Positions 10,266 to 19,267 of a stretch of DNA of 34,118 nucleotides are shown piece after piece. Under the pieces are notes generated by a model. The model was not told the DNA's origin, did no database searches, and worked only from the letters and a program-made list of their open reading frames with translations. The stretch is from Nocardia exalbida NBRC 100660 (GTDB taxonomy: Bacteria; Actinomycetota; Actinomycetes; Mycobacteriales; Mycobacteriaceae), in the NCBI RefSeq assembly GCF_000308575.1, contig NZ_BAFZ01000044.1:1-34118 (forward strand), written 5' to 3'. Each line of letters begins with the position of its first letter. The stretch's first letter is position 1. Both the position numbers and the translations under genes were made by a program.

Positions 10266-11510
10266 ATGACGCCCCCGCACAACTACCTTGCGGTGATCAA
10301 GGTCGTCGGTATCGGCGGCGGCGGTGTGAATGCCGTCAACCGGATGATCGAGCAAGGACTCAAAGGTGTCGAGTTCATCGCGGTCAACACCGACGCCCAG
10401 GCCCTACTGATGAGTGATGCCGACGTCAAGCTCGACGTCGGCCGTGAACTGACCCGCGGCCTCGGCGCGGGCGCGGACCCCGAGGTCGGGCGCAAGGCCG
10501 CCGAGGACCACAAGGACGAGATCGAAGAGGTGCTCAAGGGCGCCGACATGGTCTTCGTGACCGCGGGCGAGGGCGGTGGCACGGGCACCGGTGGCGCCCC
10601 GGTCGTCGCGCAGATCGCCCGCAAGCTCGGCGCGCTCACCATCGGCGTGGTCACCCGTCCGTTCTCCTTCGAGGGCAAGCGGCGCGGGAACCAGGCCGAG
10701 GTCGGCATCAACCTGCTGCGCGAGTCGTGCGACACGTTGATCGTCATCCCGAACGACCGGCTGCTCCAGCTCGGCGACGCGGCGGTGAGCCTGATGGACG
10801 CGTTCCGTTCCGCGGACGAGGTGCTGCTCAACGGTGTGCAGGGCATCACCGACCTGATCACCACCCCCGGTCTGATCAACGTCGACTTCGCCGACGTCAA
10901 GAGCGTGATGTCCGGCGCGGGCAGCGCGCTGATGGGAATCGGTTCGGCGCGTGGCGAGGGCCGCTCGGTGAAAGCGGCCGAATCGGCGATCAATTCGCCG
11001 CTGCTGGAAGCGTCCATGGACGGTGCGCACGGCGTGCTGCTGTCGATCGCGGGCGGATCGGACCTCGGTCTGTTCGAGATCAACGAGGCGGCGTCGCTCG
11101 TGCAGGAGGCCGCGCACATCGAGGCCAACATCATCTTCGGCACGGTGATCGACGATTCGCTCGGAGACGAGGTGCGAGTCACCGTGATCGCGGCGGGCTT
11201 CGACGGGGGCGGCCCGGCCCGGCGCACCTTCGAGAATCCCGGCCGCAGCACGATCGGCACGGCGCGCTCGGGCGAGATCGCGCAGAGCCGCACCGGTGAC
11301 ATCGCGGCGCGCGGCAGCGACAGCACACCGACTACCTCCGGCGCGACCGCCGCGGGCCGCGGCACGCTGCCGAGCTACCGGGACACCGAACGGCAGCGCA
11401 CGCTGGGTGAGCCGACGGTGACGAGCAACACCCGCTCGCACATCACGCCGCCGGATGCCGGCGACGATGACGACGACGTGGACGTGCCGTCGTTCATGCG
11501 GAGGGGCTGA
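10266..11510 (+). CDS. ftsZ: Cell division GTPase FtsZ
   Basis: FtsZ is the tubulin homologue that forms the cytokinetic ring and recruits SepF, FtsW and others. The 414-residue protein has the GTPase domain with [16 protein letters not shown] near the N-terminus, the tubulin signature GGGTGTG at residues 103-109, and [15 protein letters not shown] and the T7 loop [12 protein letters not shown] variable linker of about 80 residues rich in Ser, Thr and Arg follows. The end is [15 protein letters not shown], the actinobacterial tail that binds SepF and FtsW. A clear purine-rich ribosome site precedes the ATG. No FtsA, ZipA or Min genes are nearby, as expected in actinobacteria, where SepF anchors the ring. 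Confidence 0.98.
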   Translation: MTPPHNYLAVIKVVGIGGGGVNAVNRMIEQGLKGVEFIAVNTDAQALLMSDADVKLDVGRELTRGLGAGADPEVGRKAAEDHKDEIEEVLKGADMVFVTAGEGGGTGTGGAPVVAQIARKLGALTIGVVTRPFSFEGKRRGNQAEVGINLLRESCDTLIVIPNDRLLQLGDAAVSLMDAFRSADEVLLNGVQGITDLITTPGLINVDFADVKSVMSGAGSALMGIGSARGEGRSVKAAESAINSPLLEASMDGAHGVLLSIAGGSDLGLFEINEAASLVQEAAHIEANIIFGTVIDDSLGDEVRVTVIAAGFDGGGPARRTFENPGRSTIGTARSGEIAQSRTGDIAARGSDSTPTTSGATAAGRGTLPSYRDTERQRTLGEPTVTSNTRSHITPPDAGDDDDDVDVPSFMRRG

Positions 11511-11534
11511 GCGCTGGAGTGTGGTTCCGGCGCA

Positions 11535-11689
11535 GGCCGGGACCGACCGCGCGGAGCGATCCCGGCCCGGGCCGGGACGTCTCGGCGGGACACGGGGAGT
11601 GGTGTCCCGGAGTTCGACTGTCGATCAGTGATTTCGGGGGAAGGCCGGCGTGGGGGCCGGCCGGGCGGGACCGGGCGCCGGGGCGCCCG
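11535..11689. terminator. Cluster of GC-rich inverted repeats downstream of ftsZ
   Basis: Four separate perfect inverted repeats lie in about 150 bases. TCCCGGCCCGGGCCGGGA at 11560-11577 is an 18-base palindrome, and its left half can also pair with GGCCGGGA at 11535-11542. GGGACAC/GTGTCCC (11587-11593 with 11602-11608) has an 8-base loop. GGCCGGC/GCCGGCC (11643-11649 with 11656-11662) has a 6-base loop. CGGGCGCC/GGCGCCCG (11672-11679 with 11682-11689) has a minimal loop. None is followed by a T-run, as is common for actinobacterial intrinsic terminators. Most likely they terminate or protect the 3' end of the ftsZ transcript; a regulatory role for some is possible. Confidence 0.6.
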
Positions 11690-11741
11690 ATGCGGCATGA
11701 TCGCCACCGCCCGGGGAATATTCGCTCTCTACCTGGGCATT

Positions 11742-11771
11742 TCGACGCCCGTCGCCGAGCGCAACTACGCT
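11742..11771 (+). promoter_or_regulatory. Candidate leaderless promoter of pgeF
   Basis: TACGCT at 11766-11771 fits the actinobacterial -10 consensus TANNNT and ends seven bases before the pgeF ATG, so transcription would start at the start codon. A -35-like TCGACG lies at 11742-11747, 18 bases upstream. There is no Shine-Dalgarno sequence before the ATG, which supports a leaderless reading. The same TACGCT plus seven bases is seen before the lipoprotein gene at 31059. Confidence 0.5.
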
Positions 11772-11778
11772 CGTCGCC

Positions 11779-12507
11779 ATGACTATCGCGCCGACCATCA
11801 CTGTCCGACGGGTCACCACGACCAGGGCCGGAGGCTTCTCGGCGCCACCTTACGACTCGTTCAATCTGGGCGACCACGTCGGCGACGATCCGGCGGCCGT
11901 GCGGCGCAATCGCGATCGGCTGGCCGATGGCATCGGCCTGCCGCCGGAGCGCCTGGTCTGGATGGAACAGATCCACGGCCGCGCCGTGGAGATCGTCGAC
12001 GGCCCCCGCCCCGAACCGGTTCCCGCCACCGACGCGCTCGTGACCACCGTGCCGGGACTCGCGCTGGTCGTGCTCACCGCCGACTGCGTGCCCGTTCTGT
12101 TGTCCGACGACGAGGCGGGCGTGATCGCCGCGGTGCACGCGGGACGGATCGGCGCTCGCATCGGCATCGTGCCGCGCGTGCTCGAGGCGATGGTGTCGGC
12201 CGGTGCGCGCCTGGACCGGGTGGGAGCTTTTCTCGGGCCCGCCGCCTCCGGCCGTCAGTACGAGGTTCCCGCCGCCATGCGCGCCGACGTCGAAGCACAC
12301 CTGCCCGGCAGCGCGACCACCACGGTCCGAGGTACCCCCGGCCTGGATCTGCGCGCGGGTATCTCCCGGCAGCTCACCGAGGCGGGCGTGGGCGCGATCG
12401 CGGTCGACCCGCGCTGCACCATCGAGGACCGCACCTTGTTCAGTCATCGCCGTGGCGCGCCGACCGGCCGGATCGCGGGTGTGATCTGGATGGAGACCGG
12501 CGCGTGA
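11779..12507 (+). CDS. pgeF: PgeF/YfiH-family purine nucleoside or peptidoglycan-editing protein
   Basis: This is a member of the cytoplasmic DUF152/laccase-like family. In other bacteria members have been described as removing misincorporated amino acids from UDP-MurNAc peptides (PgeF) or as zinc-dependent purine nucleoside enzymes. The metal or catalytic triad is present: His66 in QIHG, Cys103 in TADCVPVL and His120 in AVHAG. After it the usual HAGWRG reads HAGRIG and the usual GPCIG reads GPAASG, variants that look typical of actinobacteria rather than damage. LFSHRR near the end is the family's FSxRR. 242 residues. Position right after ftsZ is conserved in actinobacteria and fits a role in wall precursor quality control. 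Confidence 0.85.
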   Translation: MTIAPTITVRRVTTTRAGGFSAPPYDSFNLGDHVGDDPAAVRRNRDRLADGIGLPPERLVWMEQIHGRAVEIVDGPRPEPVPATDALVTTVPGLALVVLTADCVPVLLSDDEAGVIAAVHAGRIGARIGIVPRVLEAMVSAGARLDRVGAFLGPAASGRQYEVPAAMRADVEAHLPGSATTTVRGTPGLDLRAGISRQLTEAGVGAIAVDPRCTIEDRTLFSHRRGAPTGRIAGVIWMETGA

Positions 12508-12559
12508 GCGCGCGTGACGCCCGCGCGGTCCCGGAGCCGAGCGTCGGTGGGGTGCGGGC

Positions 12560-13321
12560 ATGAACGCCGAGGCGAAGGCCGCGGTGGACGGCGCGCTCAC
12601 GACCCGTACGGCCGAGTTGTCGGCCAACCTGGCGGGTCTGCTCGCCCGCATCGACTCCGCCTGCCGCGCGGCGGGCCGGGCACCGGATTCGGTGCGGCTG
12701 CTGCCGGTGACGAAATTCTTCCCGGCCGCCGACGTGGCGATCCTGCACCGGCTCGGCAGGCGCGAGTTCGGCGAGTCCCGGGAGCAGGAGGCCGCGGCGA
12801 AGGTGGCGGCGCTGCGTGAGGAAGACCTCTCCGGCATTCGCTGGCACATGATCGGGCGGTTGCAGCGGAACAAAGCCAGGGCTGTCGCCCGCTGGGCGCA
12901 CACCGTCCACTCGGTCGACAGCGAACGTCTGGCAACTGCTCTGGACGCCGGTGCCCGAGCTGCGTTGGAGGCGGGAGAGCGCACCGAACCGCTTCGGGTG
13001 TTGCTCCAGGTGAGCCTGGATGACGACCCCACGCGAGGGGGTGTCGCGGCCGCGGATCTCCCCGTGCTCGCCGACGGGATTGCGAACGCGCCGGGATTAC
13101 GTTTGTCGGGTCTGATGGCCATTCCGCCCTTGGGGGCGGAGTCTGATGCCGCATTTGCGCGACTTGCGATGTTGCACACGTTGTTGCTCGCCGATCATCC
13201 GGAGGCGACAGAGCTTTCCGCGGGAATGTCCGGCGATCTGGAATGCGCGATCGAACACGGTTCGACGGTTGTGCGTGTCGGTACCGCCTTGATGGGTATG
13301 CGACCGATAACCTCGGGCTAG
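12560..13321 (+). CDS. YggS-family pyridoxal phosphate homeostasis protein
   Basis: This is a cytoplasmic PLP-binding protein of the YggS/PROSC family (COG0325), a single TIM barrel like the N-terminal domain of alanine racemase. It buffers free PLP rather than catalysing a known reaction. Lys52 in LPVTKFFP is the Schiff-base lysine. Further motifs are FGESREQE, WHMIGRLQRNKAR near residue 95, HSVDSERLA, GLMAIPP, and the phosphate-binding end MSGDLECAIEHGSTVVRVGTALMG. 253 residues, slightly longer than E. coli YggS because of an N-terminal extension. It follows pgeF by 52 bases and lies upstream of sepF, the usual order in Gram-positive division clusters. Confidence 0.9.
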   Translation: MNAEAKAAVDGALTTRTAELSANLAGLLARIDSACRAAGRAPDSVRLLPVTKFFPAADVAILHRLGRREFGESREQEAAAKVAALREEDLSGIRWHMIGRLQRNKARAVARWAHTVHSVDSERLATALDAGARAALEAGERTEPLRVLLQVSLDDDPTRGGVAAADLPVLADGIANAPGLRLSGLMAIPPLGAESDAAFARLAMLHTLLLADHPEATELSAGMSGDLECAIEHGSTVVRVGTALMGMRPITSG

Positions 13322-13352
13322 CAAAGAAACCTCATCAGTCACATTCGACACA

Positions 13353-13358
13353 TATGCT
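13353..13358 (+). promoter_or_regulatory. Candidate -10 box upstream of sepF
   Basis: TATGCT at 13353-13358 in the 105-base gap between yggS and sepF fits the TANNNT consensus. Transcription would start near 13365, giving a leader of about 60 bases that contains the strong GAAGGAAGG ribosome site before the sepF ATG. No good -35 is visible, so this is tentative. Confidence 0.3.
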
Positions 13359-13426
13359 GGGATCTGACGAGGGCTGAGCAAGACTTCAACACCCGGCCGC
13401 CACCGGGGCCGAAGGAAGGTCGACCA

Positions 13427-14209
13427 ATGAGCACGCTGCACAAGTTCAAGGCGTACTTCGGCATGGTTCCGCTCGAGGATTACGAAGACGACTACGTCGA
13501 CGATCGCGCTCCCCGAGGCGTGGACGAGCGCGGTGCTCGCCGGCCCCGGCCCCGTGACTACTCCGACCGCGACGGCTACGTCGACCGCTACGGCGACGAC
13601 CGCTACGGCGCGGGCCGCTTCGACGACGTCGACTACCCCGAGCCCGCCTACAAGTCGCCCTACAAGGCGGGTTACTCGGTGTCGCGGCGCGACGACTACG
13701 CCGACGAGCCCTACGGTGACGACCGCTACGACGCGCCCAGGCGTCCCACCCGGATCGATGCCGCACCGTCCGGCCGCTTCCGGGCGGGTGGGAGCGCGCC
13801 ACCGCTGCGTGGCACCACCCGTGGCGCGCTCGCCGTCGATCCCGACGCCGAGGAGCGCAGGCTGGAGGAGCGCGTGCGTCCCGAGCCCGCCCCCGTGCGG
13901 CGGCCCGGGATCTTCGAGGACGGAGGCCCCTTGTCCAAGATCACCACGCTGCGCCCGCGCGACTACAGCGAGGCCCGGATCATCGGCGAGCGCTTCCGTG
14001 AGGGCAATCCGGTGATCATGGATCTGGTCGATCTGAGCAATGCCGACGCCAAGCGGCTGGTCGACTTCGCCGCGGGTCTGGCCTTCGCGCTGCGCGGGTC
14101 GTTCGACAAGGTGGCGACGAAAGTGTTCCTGCTCTCACCGGCCGATGTCGACGTATCAGCGGAAGAACGCAGGCGCATCGCGGAAACCGGCTTCTACAAC
14201 CAGAAATAA
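13427..14209 (+). CDS. sepF: Cell division protein SepF
   Basis: SepF anchors FtsZ to the membrane in bacteria without FtsA. The 260-residue protein starts with the amphipathic membrane-binding helix [15 protein letters not shown] long disordered linker follows (about residues 18-160), rich in Asp, Tyr and Arg, with YGDDRY repeated near residues 55 and 95. The C-terminal DUF552 dimerisation and FtsZ-binding domain runs from about 168 ([22 protein letters not shown] ... [11 protein letters not shown] ... [13 protein letters not shown]). A strong GAAGGAAGG site precedes the ATG. The linker is long compared with ~150 residues for B. subtilis SepF, but similar linkers occur in actinobacteria. Confidence 0.96.
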   Translation: MSTLHKFKAYFGMVPLEDYEDDYVDDRAPRGVDERGARRPRPRDYSDRDGYVDRYGDDRYGAGRFDDVDYPEPAYKSPYKAGYSVSRRDDYADEPYGDDRYDAPRRPTRIDAAPSGRFRAGGSAPPLRGTTRGALAVDPDAEERRLEERVRPEPAPVRRPGIFEDGGPLSKITTLRPRDYSEARIIGERFREGNPVIMDLVDLSNADAKRLVDFAAGLAFALRGSFDKVATKVFLLSPADVDVSAEERRRIAETGFYNQK

Positions 14210-14298
14210 GGTCGTGATCTGGGGGGTGAAGCGGACCGGTCGCCCGTTGTGCGGCGCGGTCATTTTGCGCGAAGCGATTTTTACGGCAGAGTGAAGTC

Positions 14299-14601
14299 GT
14301 GGCCTTGTTCGCGGTGCTGTACTTCGTACTGTTCATCTTCTGGCTGTTGCTGATCAGCCGGGTGATCGTCGAGTTCATCCGTAGCTTTGCCCGAGACTGG
14401 CGTCCTACCGGTGTCGTGGTCGTCGTCCTCGAGGTGATCTTCACGATCACCGACCCGCCGGTGAAACTGCTGAGGCGGTTGATACCCCCGGTGTCGCTGG
14501 GCGGAATTCGCCTGGATCTGTCGATTATGGTCCTGCTTTTCATCGTCTTCATCCTGATGTCGATCGTGGGCAGGCTCGGGCAACCGGTAGCTCCCGTGTG
14601 A
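14299..14601 (+). CDS. YggT-family integral membrane protein
   Basis: This is a small membrane protein of 100 residues with two hydrophobic hairpin regions, at about residues 2-25 and 70-90. The conserved YggT motif between them includes FTITDPPVKLLRRLIPPV. Its molecular role is not settled; the family lies next to sepF and divIVA across Gram-positives, which suggests a link to division or the cell envelope. The start is GTG 14299 preceded by AGTGAAG. ATG alternatives would remove the first membrane segment, so GTG is favoured. Confidence 0.9.
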   Translation: MALFAVLYFVLFIFWLLLISRVIVEFIRSFARDWRPTGVVVVVLEVIFTITDPPVKLLRRLIPPVSLGGIRLDLSIMVLLFIVFILMSIVGRLGQPVAPV

Positions 14602-14624
14602 CAGAATGGGCCGAGAAGACAGCT

Positions 14625-14643
14625 TGCTAGATCTGCTAGATCT
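14625..14643 (+). repeat. Two tandem copies of a 9-base unit upstream of wag31
   Basis: The unit TGCTAGATC occurs twice without interruption (14625-14633 and 14634-14642), 28 bases before the wag31 ATG. It is AT-richer than its surroundings and lies in the wag31 leader or promoter region. It could be a regulator site or a simple slippage product. Confidence 0.6.
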
Positions 14644-14670
14644 CCAAAAGACGCGTGAAGGGATCCTTCC

Positions 14671-15528
14671 ATGCCGCTGACCCCAGCCGATGTGCACAAC
14701 GTCGCGTTCAGCAAACCGCCGATCGGGAAGCGCGGCTACAACGAGGATGAAGTCGACGCGTTCCTGGATCTCGTTGAGCAGGAGCTCTCGCGCCTGATCG
14801 AGGAGAACGCGGATCTGCGCCAGCGGGTCGCCGAACTGGACGCGGAACTGGCCGACGCGAAGAAGAACCGCGGCCCGGGCGTCGCGAACACCGTGAAAGC
14901 GCCGATTCCGCAGGCCCCGCCGCCCCCGCCGGAACCGATCAAGCCCCCGGTTCCCGCCGCGCCGCCCGCTCCGATGCCCGCCGCGCCGGTGGCCAAGGAC
15001 GCTCCGGGCGCGGACGCGAACCTGCAGGCCGCCAAGGTGCTCAGCCTCGCCCAGGAGATGGCGGATCGGCTGACCAGCGATGCCAAGGCCGAAGCGGAGA
15101 GTTTGCTGTCGAATGCCCGGGCGAATTCCGAGCGACTGGTGGGAGACGCCAGGACGCGGTCGGAGGCGATGATCGCCGACGCCCGCCAGAAGTCGGACGC
15201 GATGCTGTCGGACGCGCAGACCCGCTCGGACAACCAGCTGCGCCAGGCCAAGGAGAAGGCCGACGCGTTGCAGGCGGACGCGGAGCGCAAGCACACCGAG
15301 ATCATGGCGACCATCACCCAGCAGCGCAGCGTGCTGGAGAGCCGGATCGAGCAGCTCAAGACCTTCGAGCGGGAGTACCGGGTGCGGTTGAAGTCGTACC
15401 TGGAGTCGCAGCTCGAGGAACTGGAGAACCGTGGCTCGGCGGTTCCGGTCGACGGCGGCGAAGCGTTCGCGGACGCCAACACGGCGAACAACCTCGCGCC
15501 GGCGTCCTTCGCCAAGGGCGGCAAGTAG
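14671..15528 (+). CDS. wag31: Polar growth scaffold Wag31 (DivIVA)
   Basis: Wag31 is a coiled-coil protein that marks negatively curved membrane at the poles and directs tip growth and wall synthesis in Mycobacteriales. The 285 residues start with the DivIVA lipid-binding domain ([17 protein letters not shown] and [15 protein letters not shown]). A first coiled coil follows at about 35-70, then a Pro/Ala-rich linker at about 80-115. A long coiled coil runs from about 120 to 250 with repeated DAR and SDA heptad-like units. In mycobacteria the linker carries the PknA/PknB phospho-threonine; an equivalent Thr cannot be assigned here by eye. The gene is alone behind a short leader after yggT. Confidence 0.96.
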   Translation: MPLTPADVHNVAFSKPPIGKRGYNEDEVDAFLDLVEQELSRLIEENADLRQRVAELDAELADAKKNRGPGVANTVKAPIPQAPPPPPEPIKPPVPAAPPAPMPAAPVAKDAPGADANLQAAKVLSLAQEMADRLTSDAKAEAESLLSNARANSERLVGDARTRSEAMIADARQKSDAMLSDAQTRSDNQLRQAKEKADALQADAERKHTEIMATITQQRSVLESRIEQLKTFEREYRVRLKSYLESQLEELENRGSAVPVDGGEAFADANTANNLAPASFAKGGK

Positions 15529-15605
15529 CACGCCGCGCACGAGCACAGCAGTTCGCATACCGTTAGAGGAACTGTCGAGCCGCCCGGCATGCCTTGGGGG
15601 TCACC

Positions 15606-15806
15606 ATGCTCGTCTTGACACTCGTCCTTGCCGCGATCGGCTTCGCCCTGCTCGTGGCCGCGCTCACCACCGGATCGGTGATCTGGGCGTGGGGTTGCAT
15701 CGTGGTGTGCGTCGTCGGTGCGATGCTCCTGCTGGTGAGCGCTTTGTCCATGCGGAGTCCGGAGGGTGATTCCCCACCGCCTCCTGGTCGACATGCCAAA
15801 CGCTGA
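15606..15806 (+). CDS. Small two-helix membrane protein downstream of wag31
   Basis: A 66-residue protein with two hydrophobic segments (about residues 1-21 and 24-47) and a short polar, Pro-rich C-terminus ending in basic residues. I recognise no domain. M. tuberculosis also has a small membrane protein gene (Rv2144c) in this position after wag31, so it is probably the positional counterpart. ATG 15606 follows a G-run by five bases; an in-frame TTG at 15594 would add four residues. Its role is unknown; position suggests the envelope or polar growth. Confidence 0.7.
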   Translation: MLVLTLVLAAIGFALLVAALTTGSVIWAWGCIVVCVVGAMLLLVSALSMRSPEGDSPPPPGRHAKR

Positions 15807-15838
15807 CCTGCTCTCCGATATGAGTTGACCGCTGCGGC

Positions 15839-15844
15839 TAGAAT
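15839..15844 (+). promoter_or_regulatory. -10 box of the ileS leader transcript
   Basis: TAGAAT at 15839-15844 fits the TANNNT -10 consensus. It would start transcription near 15851, just ahead of the T-box stem I. The nearby TTGACC (15825-15830) is too close (8 bases) to serve as its -35, and no better -35 is obvious. Confidence 0.5.
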
Positions 15845-15851
15845 CAAACAT

Positions 15852-16079
15852 GAATACGGCGTCGATCCGGCTATCACCGGGGAGCCTTCGGAAGAACGGT
15901 GGCGCGGCCCGCGGGCCGGGCGCTCAGTAGAACCGAACGGGTGAGCCCGTCACAGCTCGCGAATGAGAGGTCCGGAGTTCGTCACACCGGACAAGCGGGG
16001 TGGTACCGCGGTATCGGCGCACCGGGCGCCGTCATCGTCCCCGTGCCCATGACACACGGCACGAGGAGACGTATCCGCC
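15852..16079 (+). ncRNA. T-box riboswitch leader of ileS (isoleucine specifier)
   Basis: The leader reads tRNA-Ile charging and controls ileS. The specifier codon is AUC at 15873-15875, within CCGGCTATCACCGGGGAGCC, followed by CTTCGGAAGAAC, the short stem I type known from actinobacterial ileS leaders. A stem II region contains ACGGG-TGAG-CCCGT (15937-15950). Stem III is GTCCGG/CCGGAC (15970-15975 with 15987-15992). The T-box itself is GGGGTGGTACCGCGG (15997-16011), where TGGT pairs with the tRNA acceptor end. No T-run terminator follows. The ribosome site GAGGAG (16063-16068) lies next to a CGTGCC/GGCACG hairpin, which fits the translational, Shine-Dalgarno-sequestering mechanism of this class. 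Confidence 0.93.
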
Positions 16080-19000
16080 ATGGCGGACCACACTTCCAGC
16101 AACAGCGCGTACCCGCGCGTCGACCTCGGCGTCGGCAACGGGGCGTCGTTCCCCGAGATGGAGCGCCGCGTGCTCGACGCGTGGGCGGCCGCCGACACCT
16201 TCCGCGCGAGCATTGAAAACCGTTCCGGCGCAGCCGAATTCGTCTTCTACGACGGCCCGCCCTTTGCCAACGGTCTGCCGCATTACGGACATTTGCTCAC
16301 CGGATACGTCAAAGACCTCGTCCCGCGTTTCCAGACCATGCGCGGCAAGCGGGTCGATCGGCGATTCGGATGGGACTGCCACGGACTGCCCGCCGAAATC
16401 GAAGCCGAAAAGCAGCTCGGTATCACGGACAAATCACAGATCGATGCGATGGGGCTCGCGGAATTCAACGCGGCCTGCAAAACGTCGGTACTGCGCTACA
16501 CCGGGGAATGGCGCGACTACGTGACCCGCCAGGCCCGCTGGGTCGACTTCGACAACGACTACAAGACGTTGGACACCGACTTCATGGAGTCGGTGATGTG
16601 GGCGTTCAAGTCGCTGTACGACAAAGGTCTGATCTATCAGGGTTTCCGGGTGCTGCCCTACAGCTGGTACGAGCAGACGCCGCTGTCGAATCAGGAAACC
16701 CGCCTCGACGACGCCTACAAAATGCGCCAGGACCCGGCGGTCACCGTCGACATGGCGTTGCGCGTGCCCGCGGAGCATCCGCTGCACGAACTCGACGGCG
16801 CCAACGCGCTGATCTGGACCACGACGCCGTGGACGCTGCCGTCCAACCTGGCGATCGCGGTGCACCCCGACGTCCGCTACGTGCATCTGCGCGGCGCCGA
16901 CGGCAAACGCTATGTGCTCGCGGCCGAACGGGTTTCGCACTACGCGCGGGAGTTCGGCGAGAATCCGGAGGTGCTCGCCGAGTACGACGGCGCCGCGCTG
17001 GCCGAGCTGTCCTACGCGCCGCCGTTCGACTTCTTCCTCGGCCACCCCAACGCCCACCGGGTGCTCACCGCCGACTACGTGACCACCGACTCCGGCACCG
17101 GCATCGTGCATCTGGCGCCCGCCTTCGGTGAGGAGGACATGGACGTCGCCACCGCGCACGGCATCGAGCTGGTGCAGCCGCTGGACGCGGGCGGCAAGTT
17201 CACTTCGATGGTCCCGCCATACGAGGGTCTCATGGTGTTCGACGCCAACCCGGTGATCATCAAGGACCTCAAGGCCGCGGGAAAGCTGTTGCGGCACGAG
17301 ACGATCGAGCACTCCTACCCGCACAGCTGGCGCTCCGGGCAGCCGCTGATCTACATGGCCGTGCCGTCCTGGTTCGTCGCGGTCACCAAGTTCCGCGACC
17401 GGATGGTCGAGCTGAACAAGCAGATCACCTGGGTGCCCGAGCACATCCGCGACGGCCAGTTCGGCAAGTGGCTGGAAGGCGCGCGGGACTGGAACATCAG
17501 CCGTAACCGCTACTGGGGCAGCCCGATCCCGGTGTGGGTGTCCGACGATCCGGCCTACCCGCGCGTCGACGTGTACGGATCGCTGGACGAGCTGGAGCGC
17601 GACTTCGGCGTGCGCCCGGCCGATCTGCACCGCCCGATGATCGATGAACTCACCCGGCCGAATCCCGACGACCCGACCGGGAATTCCACCATGCGCCGGG
17701 TACCGGAGGTGCTGGACTGCTGGTTCGAGTCCGGCTCGATGCCGTATGCCCAGGTGCACTACCCGTTCGAGAACAAGGAGTGGTTCGACAGCCACTTCCC
17801 GGGCGATTTCATCGTCGAGTACAACGGGCAGACCCGCGGCTGGTTCTACACGTTGCACGTCTTGTCGACGGCTCTGTTCGATTCCCCGGCGTTCAAGACC
17901 GTTGCCGCGCACGGCATCGTGCTCGGTGACGACGGCCTGAAGATGAGCAAGTCCAAGGGCAACTACCCGGACGTCAACGAGGTGTTCGACCGGGACGGCT
18001 CGGACGCGATGCGCTGGTTCCTGATGAGTTCGCCGATCCTGCGCGGAGGCAACCTCATCGTCACCGAGCGCGGCATCCGCGAGGGCGTGAGTCACGCGCT
18101 GCGACCGCTGTGGAACGCGTGGACCTTCCTGCAGCTGTACGCCTCGAAGCCCGGGGTGTGGCGCACGGATTCGCCGCACGTGCTCGATCGCTACATCCTG
18201 GCGAAGCTCGCGCGAACCCGGGACGTCATCACCGAGGCGCTGGAGGCCTACGACATCGCGGGCGCCTGCGAGGAACTGCGCTCGTTCGCCGACGCGCTGA
18301 CCAACTGGTACGTGCGGCGGTCGCGGTCGCGGTTCTGGAGCGAGGATCGCGACGCGGTGGACACCTTGCACACGGTGCTCGAGGTGGTCACCCGGCTGGC
18401 GGCGCCGTTGCTGCCGCTGATCACCGAGGTGATCTGGCGCGGCCTGACCGGCGGCGACTCGGTGCACCTGGCCGACTGGCCGAAGGAGGGCGAACTGCCG
18501 GACGACCCGGAGCTGGTCGCCGCCATGGACGAGGTGCGGGTGGTGTGCTCGACGGTGCTGAGCCTGCGCAAAGCGCAGAACCTGCGGGTGCGGCTGCCGC
18601 TGGCCGAGGTCACCATCGCCGCGGCCGACGCCGAGCGGCTGGCGCCGTTCGCCGACATCGTCGCCGACGAGGTCAACGTCAAGAAGGTGGACCTGACCAC
18701 CGACGTGGACGCGCACGGCCGCTTCGAGCTGGTGGTCAACGCCCGCGCCGCGGGTCCGCGGCTCGGCAAGGACGTGCAGACGGTGATCAAGGCGGTCAAG
18801 GCCGGGGAGTGGTCCGAGGACGCGGACGGCACGGTTCGCGCGGCCGGAATCGCCCTGCTGCCCGAGGAGTACACCCAGCGCCTGGTCGCGGCCGAACCCG
18901 AGTCGACCGCGGCGCTGCCCGGGAACGCGGGTCTGGTGGTGCTGAACTCGGTGGTCACCGAGGAACTGGAGGCCGAGGGCTGGGCGCGGGACCTGATCCG

Positions 19001-19214
19001 CGATCTCCAGGAGACCAGGAAGTCGTCCGGATTGGACGTCTCCGACCGCATCACCGTGGTGCTGGAGGTTCCGGCGGAGCGGGCCGCGTGGGCCGAGGCG
19101 CACCGTGACCTGATCGCGGGCGAGATCCTCGCCACCACGCTGACCTTCGGCGACGCGGGTCCGGAGGCCGCCGATCTGGTCGGCAGCGTGCGCGCGAAGC
19201 TCGCCAAGGCATAG
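16080..19214 (+). CDS. ileS: Isoleucyl-tRNA synthetase IleS, eukaryote-like type
   Basis: This class I synthetase charges tRNA-Ile and edits misactivated valine. At 1044 residues it carries the signature HYGH at residues 68-71, the editing domain in the middle (about 200-400), the second signature KMSKS at 621-625 and a C-terminal anticodon-binding region. HYGH, the length and the lack of a C-terminal Cys-rich zinc site are features of the eukaryote-like IleS2 type, also found in M. tuberculosis, which is inherently insensitive to mupirocin; insensitivity here is inference. The start ATG follows GAGGAG by 11 bases, and expression is expected to depend on the T-box leader. Confidence 0.97.
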   Translation: MADHTSSNSAYPRVDLGVGNGASFPEMERRVLDAWAAADTFRASIENRSGAAEFVFYDGPPFANGLPHYGHLLTGYVKDLVPRFQTMRGKRVDRRFGWDCHGLPAEIEAEKQLGITDKSQIDAMGLAEFNAACKTSVLRYTGEWRDYVTRQARWVDFDNDYKTLDTDFMESVMWAFKSLYDKGLIYQGFRVLPYSWYEQTPLSNQETRLDDAYKMRQDPAVTVDMALRVPAEHPLHELDGANALIWTTTPWTLPSNLAIAVHPDVRYVHLRGADGKRYVLAAERVSHYAREFGENPEVLAEYDGAALAELSYAPPFDFFLGHPNAHRVLTADYVTTDSGTGIVHLAPAFGEEDMDVATAHGIELVQPLDAGGKFTSMVPPYEGLMVFDANPVIIKDLKAAGKLLRHETIEHSYPHSWRSGQPLIYMAVPSWFVAVTKFRDRMVELNKQITWVPEHIRDGQFGKWLEGARDWNISRNRYWGSPIPVWVSDDPAYPRVDVYGSLDELERDFGVRPADLHRPMIDELTRPNPDDPTGNSTMRRVPEVLDCWFESGSMPYAQVHYPFENKEWFDSHFPGDFIVEYNGQTRGWFYTLHVLSTALFDSPAFKTVAAHGIVLGDDGLKMSKSKGNYPDVNEVFDRDGSDAMRWFLMSSPILRGGNLIVTERGIREGVSHALRPLWNAWTFLQLYASKPGVWRTDSPHVLDRYILAKLARTRDVITEALEAYDIAGACEELRSFADALTNWYVRRSRSRFWSEDRDAVDTLHTVLEVVTRLAAPLLPLITEVIWRGLTGGDSVHLADWPKEGELPDDPELVAAMDEVRVVCSTVLSLRKAQNLRVRLPLAEVTIAAADAERLAPFADIVADEVNVKKVDLTTDVDAHGRFELVVNARAAGPRLGKDVQTVIKAVKAGEWSEDADGTVRAAGIALLPEEYTQRLVAAEPESTAALPGNAGLVVLNSVVTEELEAEGWARDLIRDLQETRKSSGLDVSDRITVVLEVPAERAAWAEAHRDLIAGEILATTLTFGDAGPEAADLVGSVRAKLAKA

Positions 19215-19232
19215 CGCGCCGAGTACCGAGCG

Positions 19233-19267
19233 AGCCGGGGCGGGACCCATCGGGTCCCGCCCCGGCT
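19233..19267 (+). terminator. Intrinsic terminator of ileS
   Basis: A 16-base perfect inverted repeat with a 3-base loop: AGCCGGGGCGGGACCC (19233-19248), ATC, GGGTCCCGCCCCGGCT (19252-19267), starting 18 bases after the ileS stop. No T-run follows, so it is an actinobacterial hairpin-only terminator. Confidence 0.85.

Noticed and set aside
11535..11689. A CRISPR-like or transposon end array after ftsZ
   Set aside because: The inverted repeats differ from each other, have no regular spacing and there is no cas or transposase gene.
11519..11782. An 87-codon open frame between ftsZ and pgeF
   Set aside because: It runs through the hairpin cluster, has no ribosome site, and its product is low-complexity Arg/Gly/Pro.
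15825..15844. TTGACC and TAGAAT as one ileS promoter
   Set aside because: The spacer is only eight bases. TAGAAT is kept as a -10 box without this -35.
16434..19250. A 938-codon minus-strand open frame opposite ileS
   Set aside because: It is a shadow of ileS codon bias: low-complexity, no domain, and fully overlapping a certain gene.
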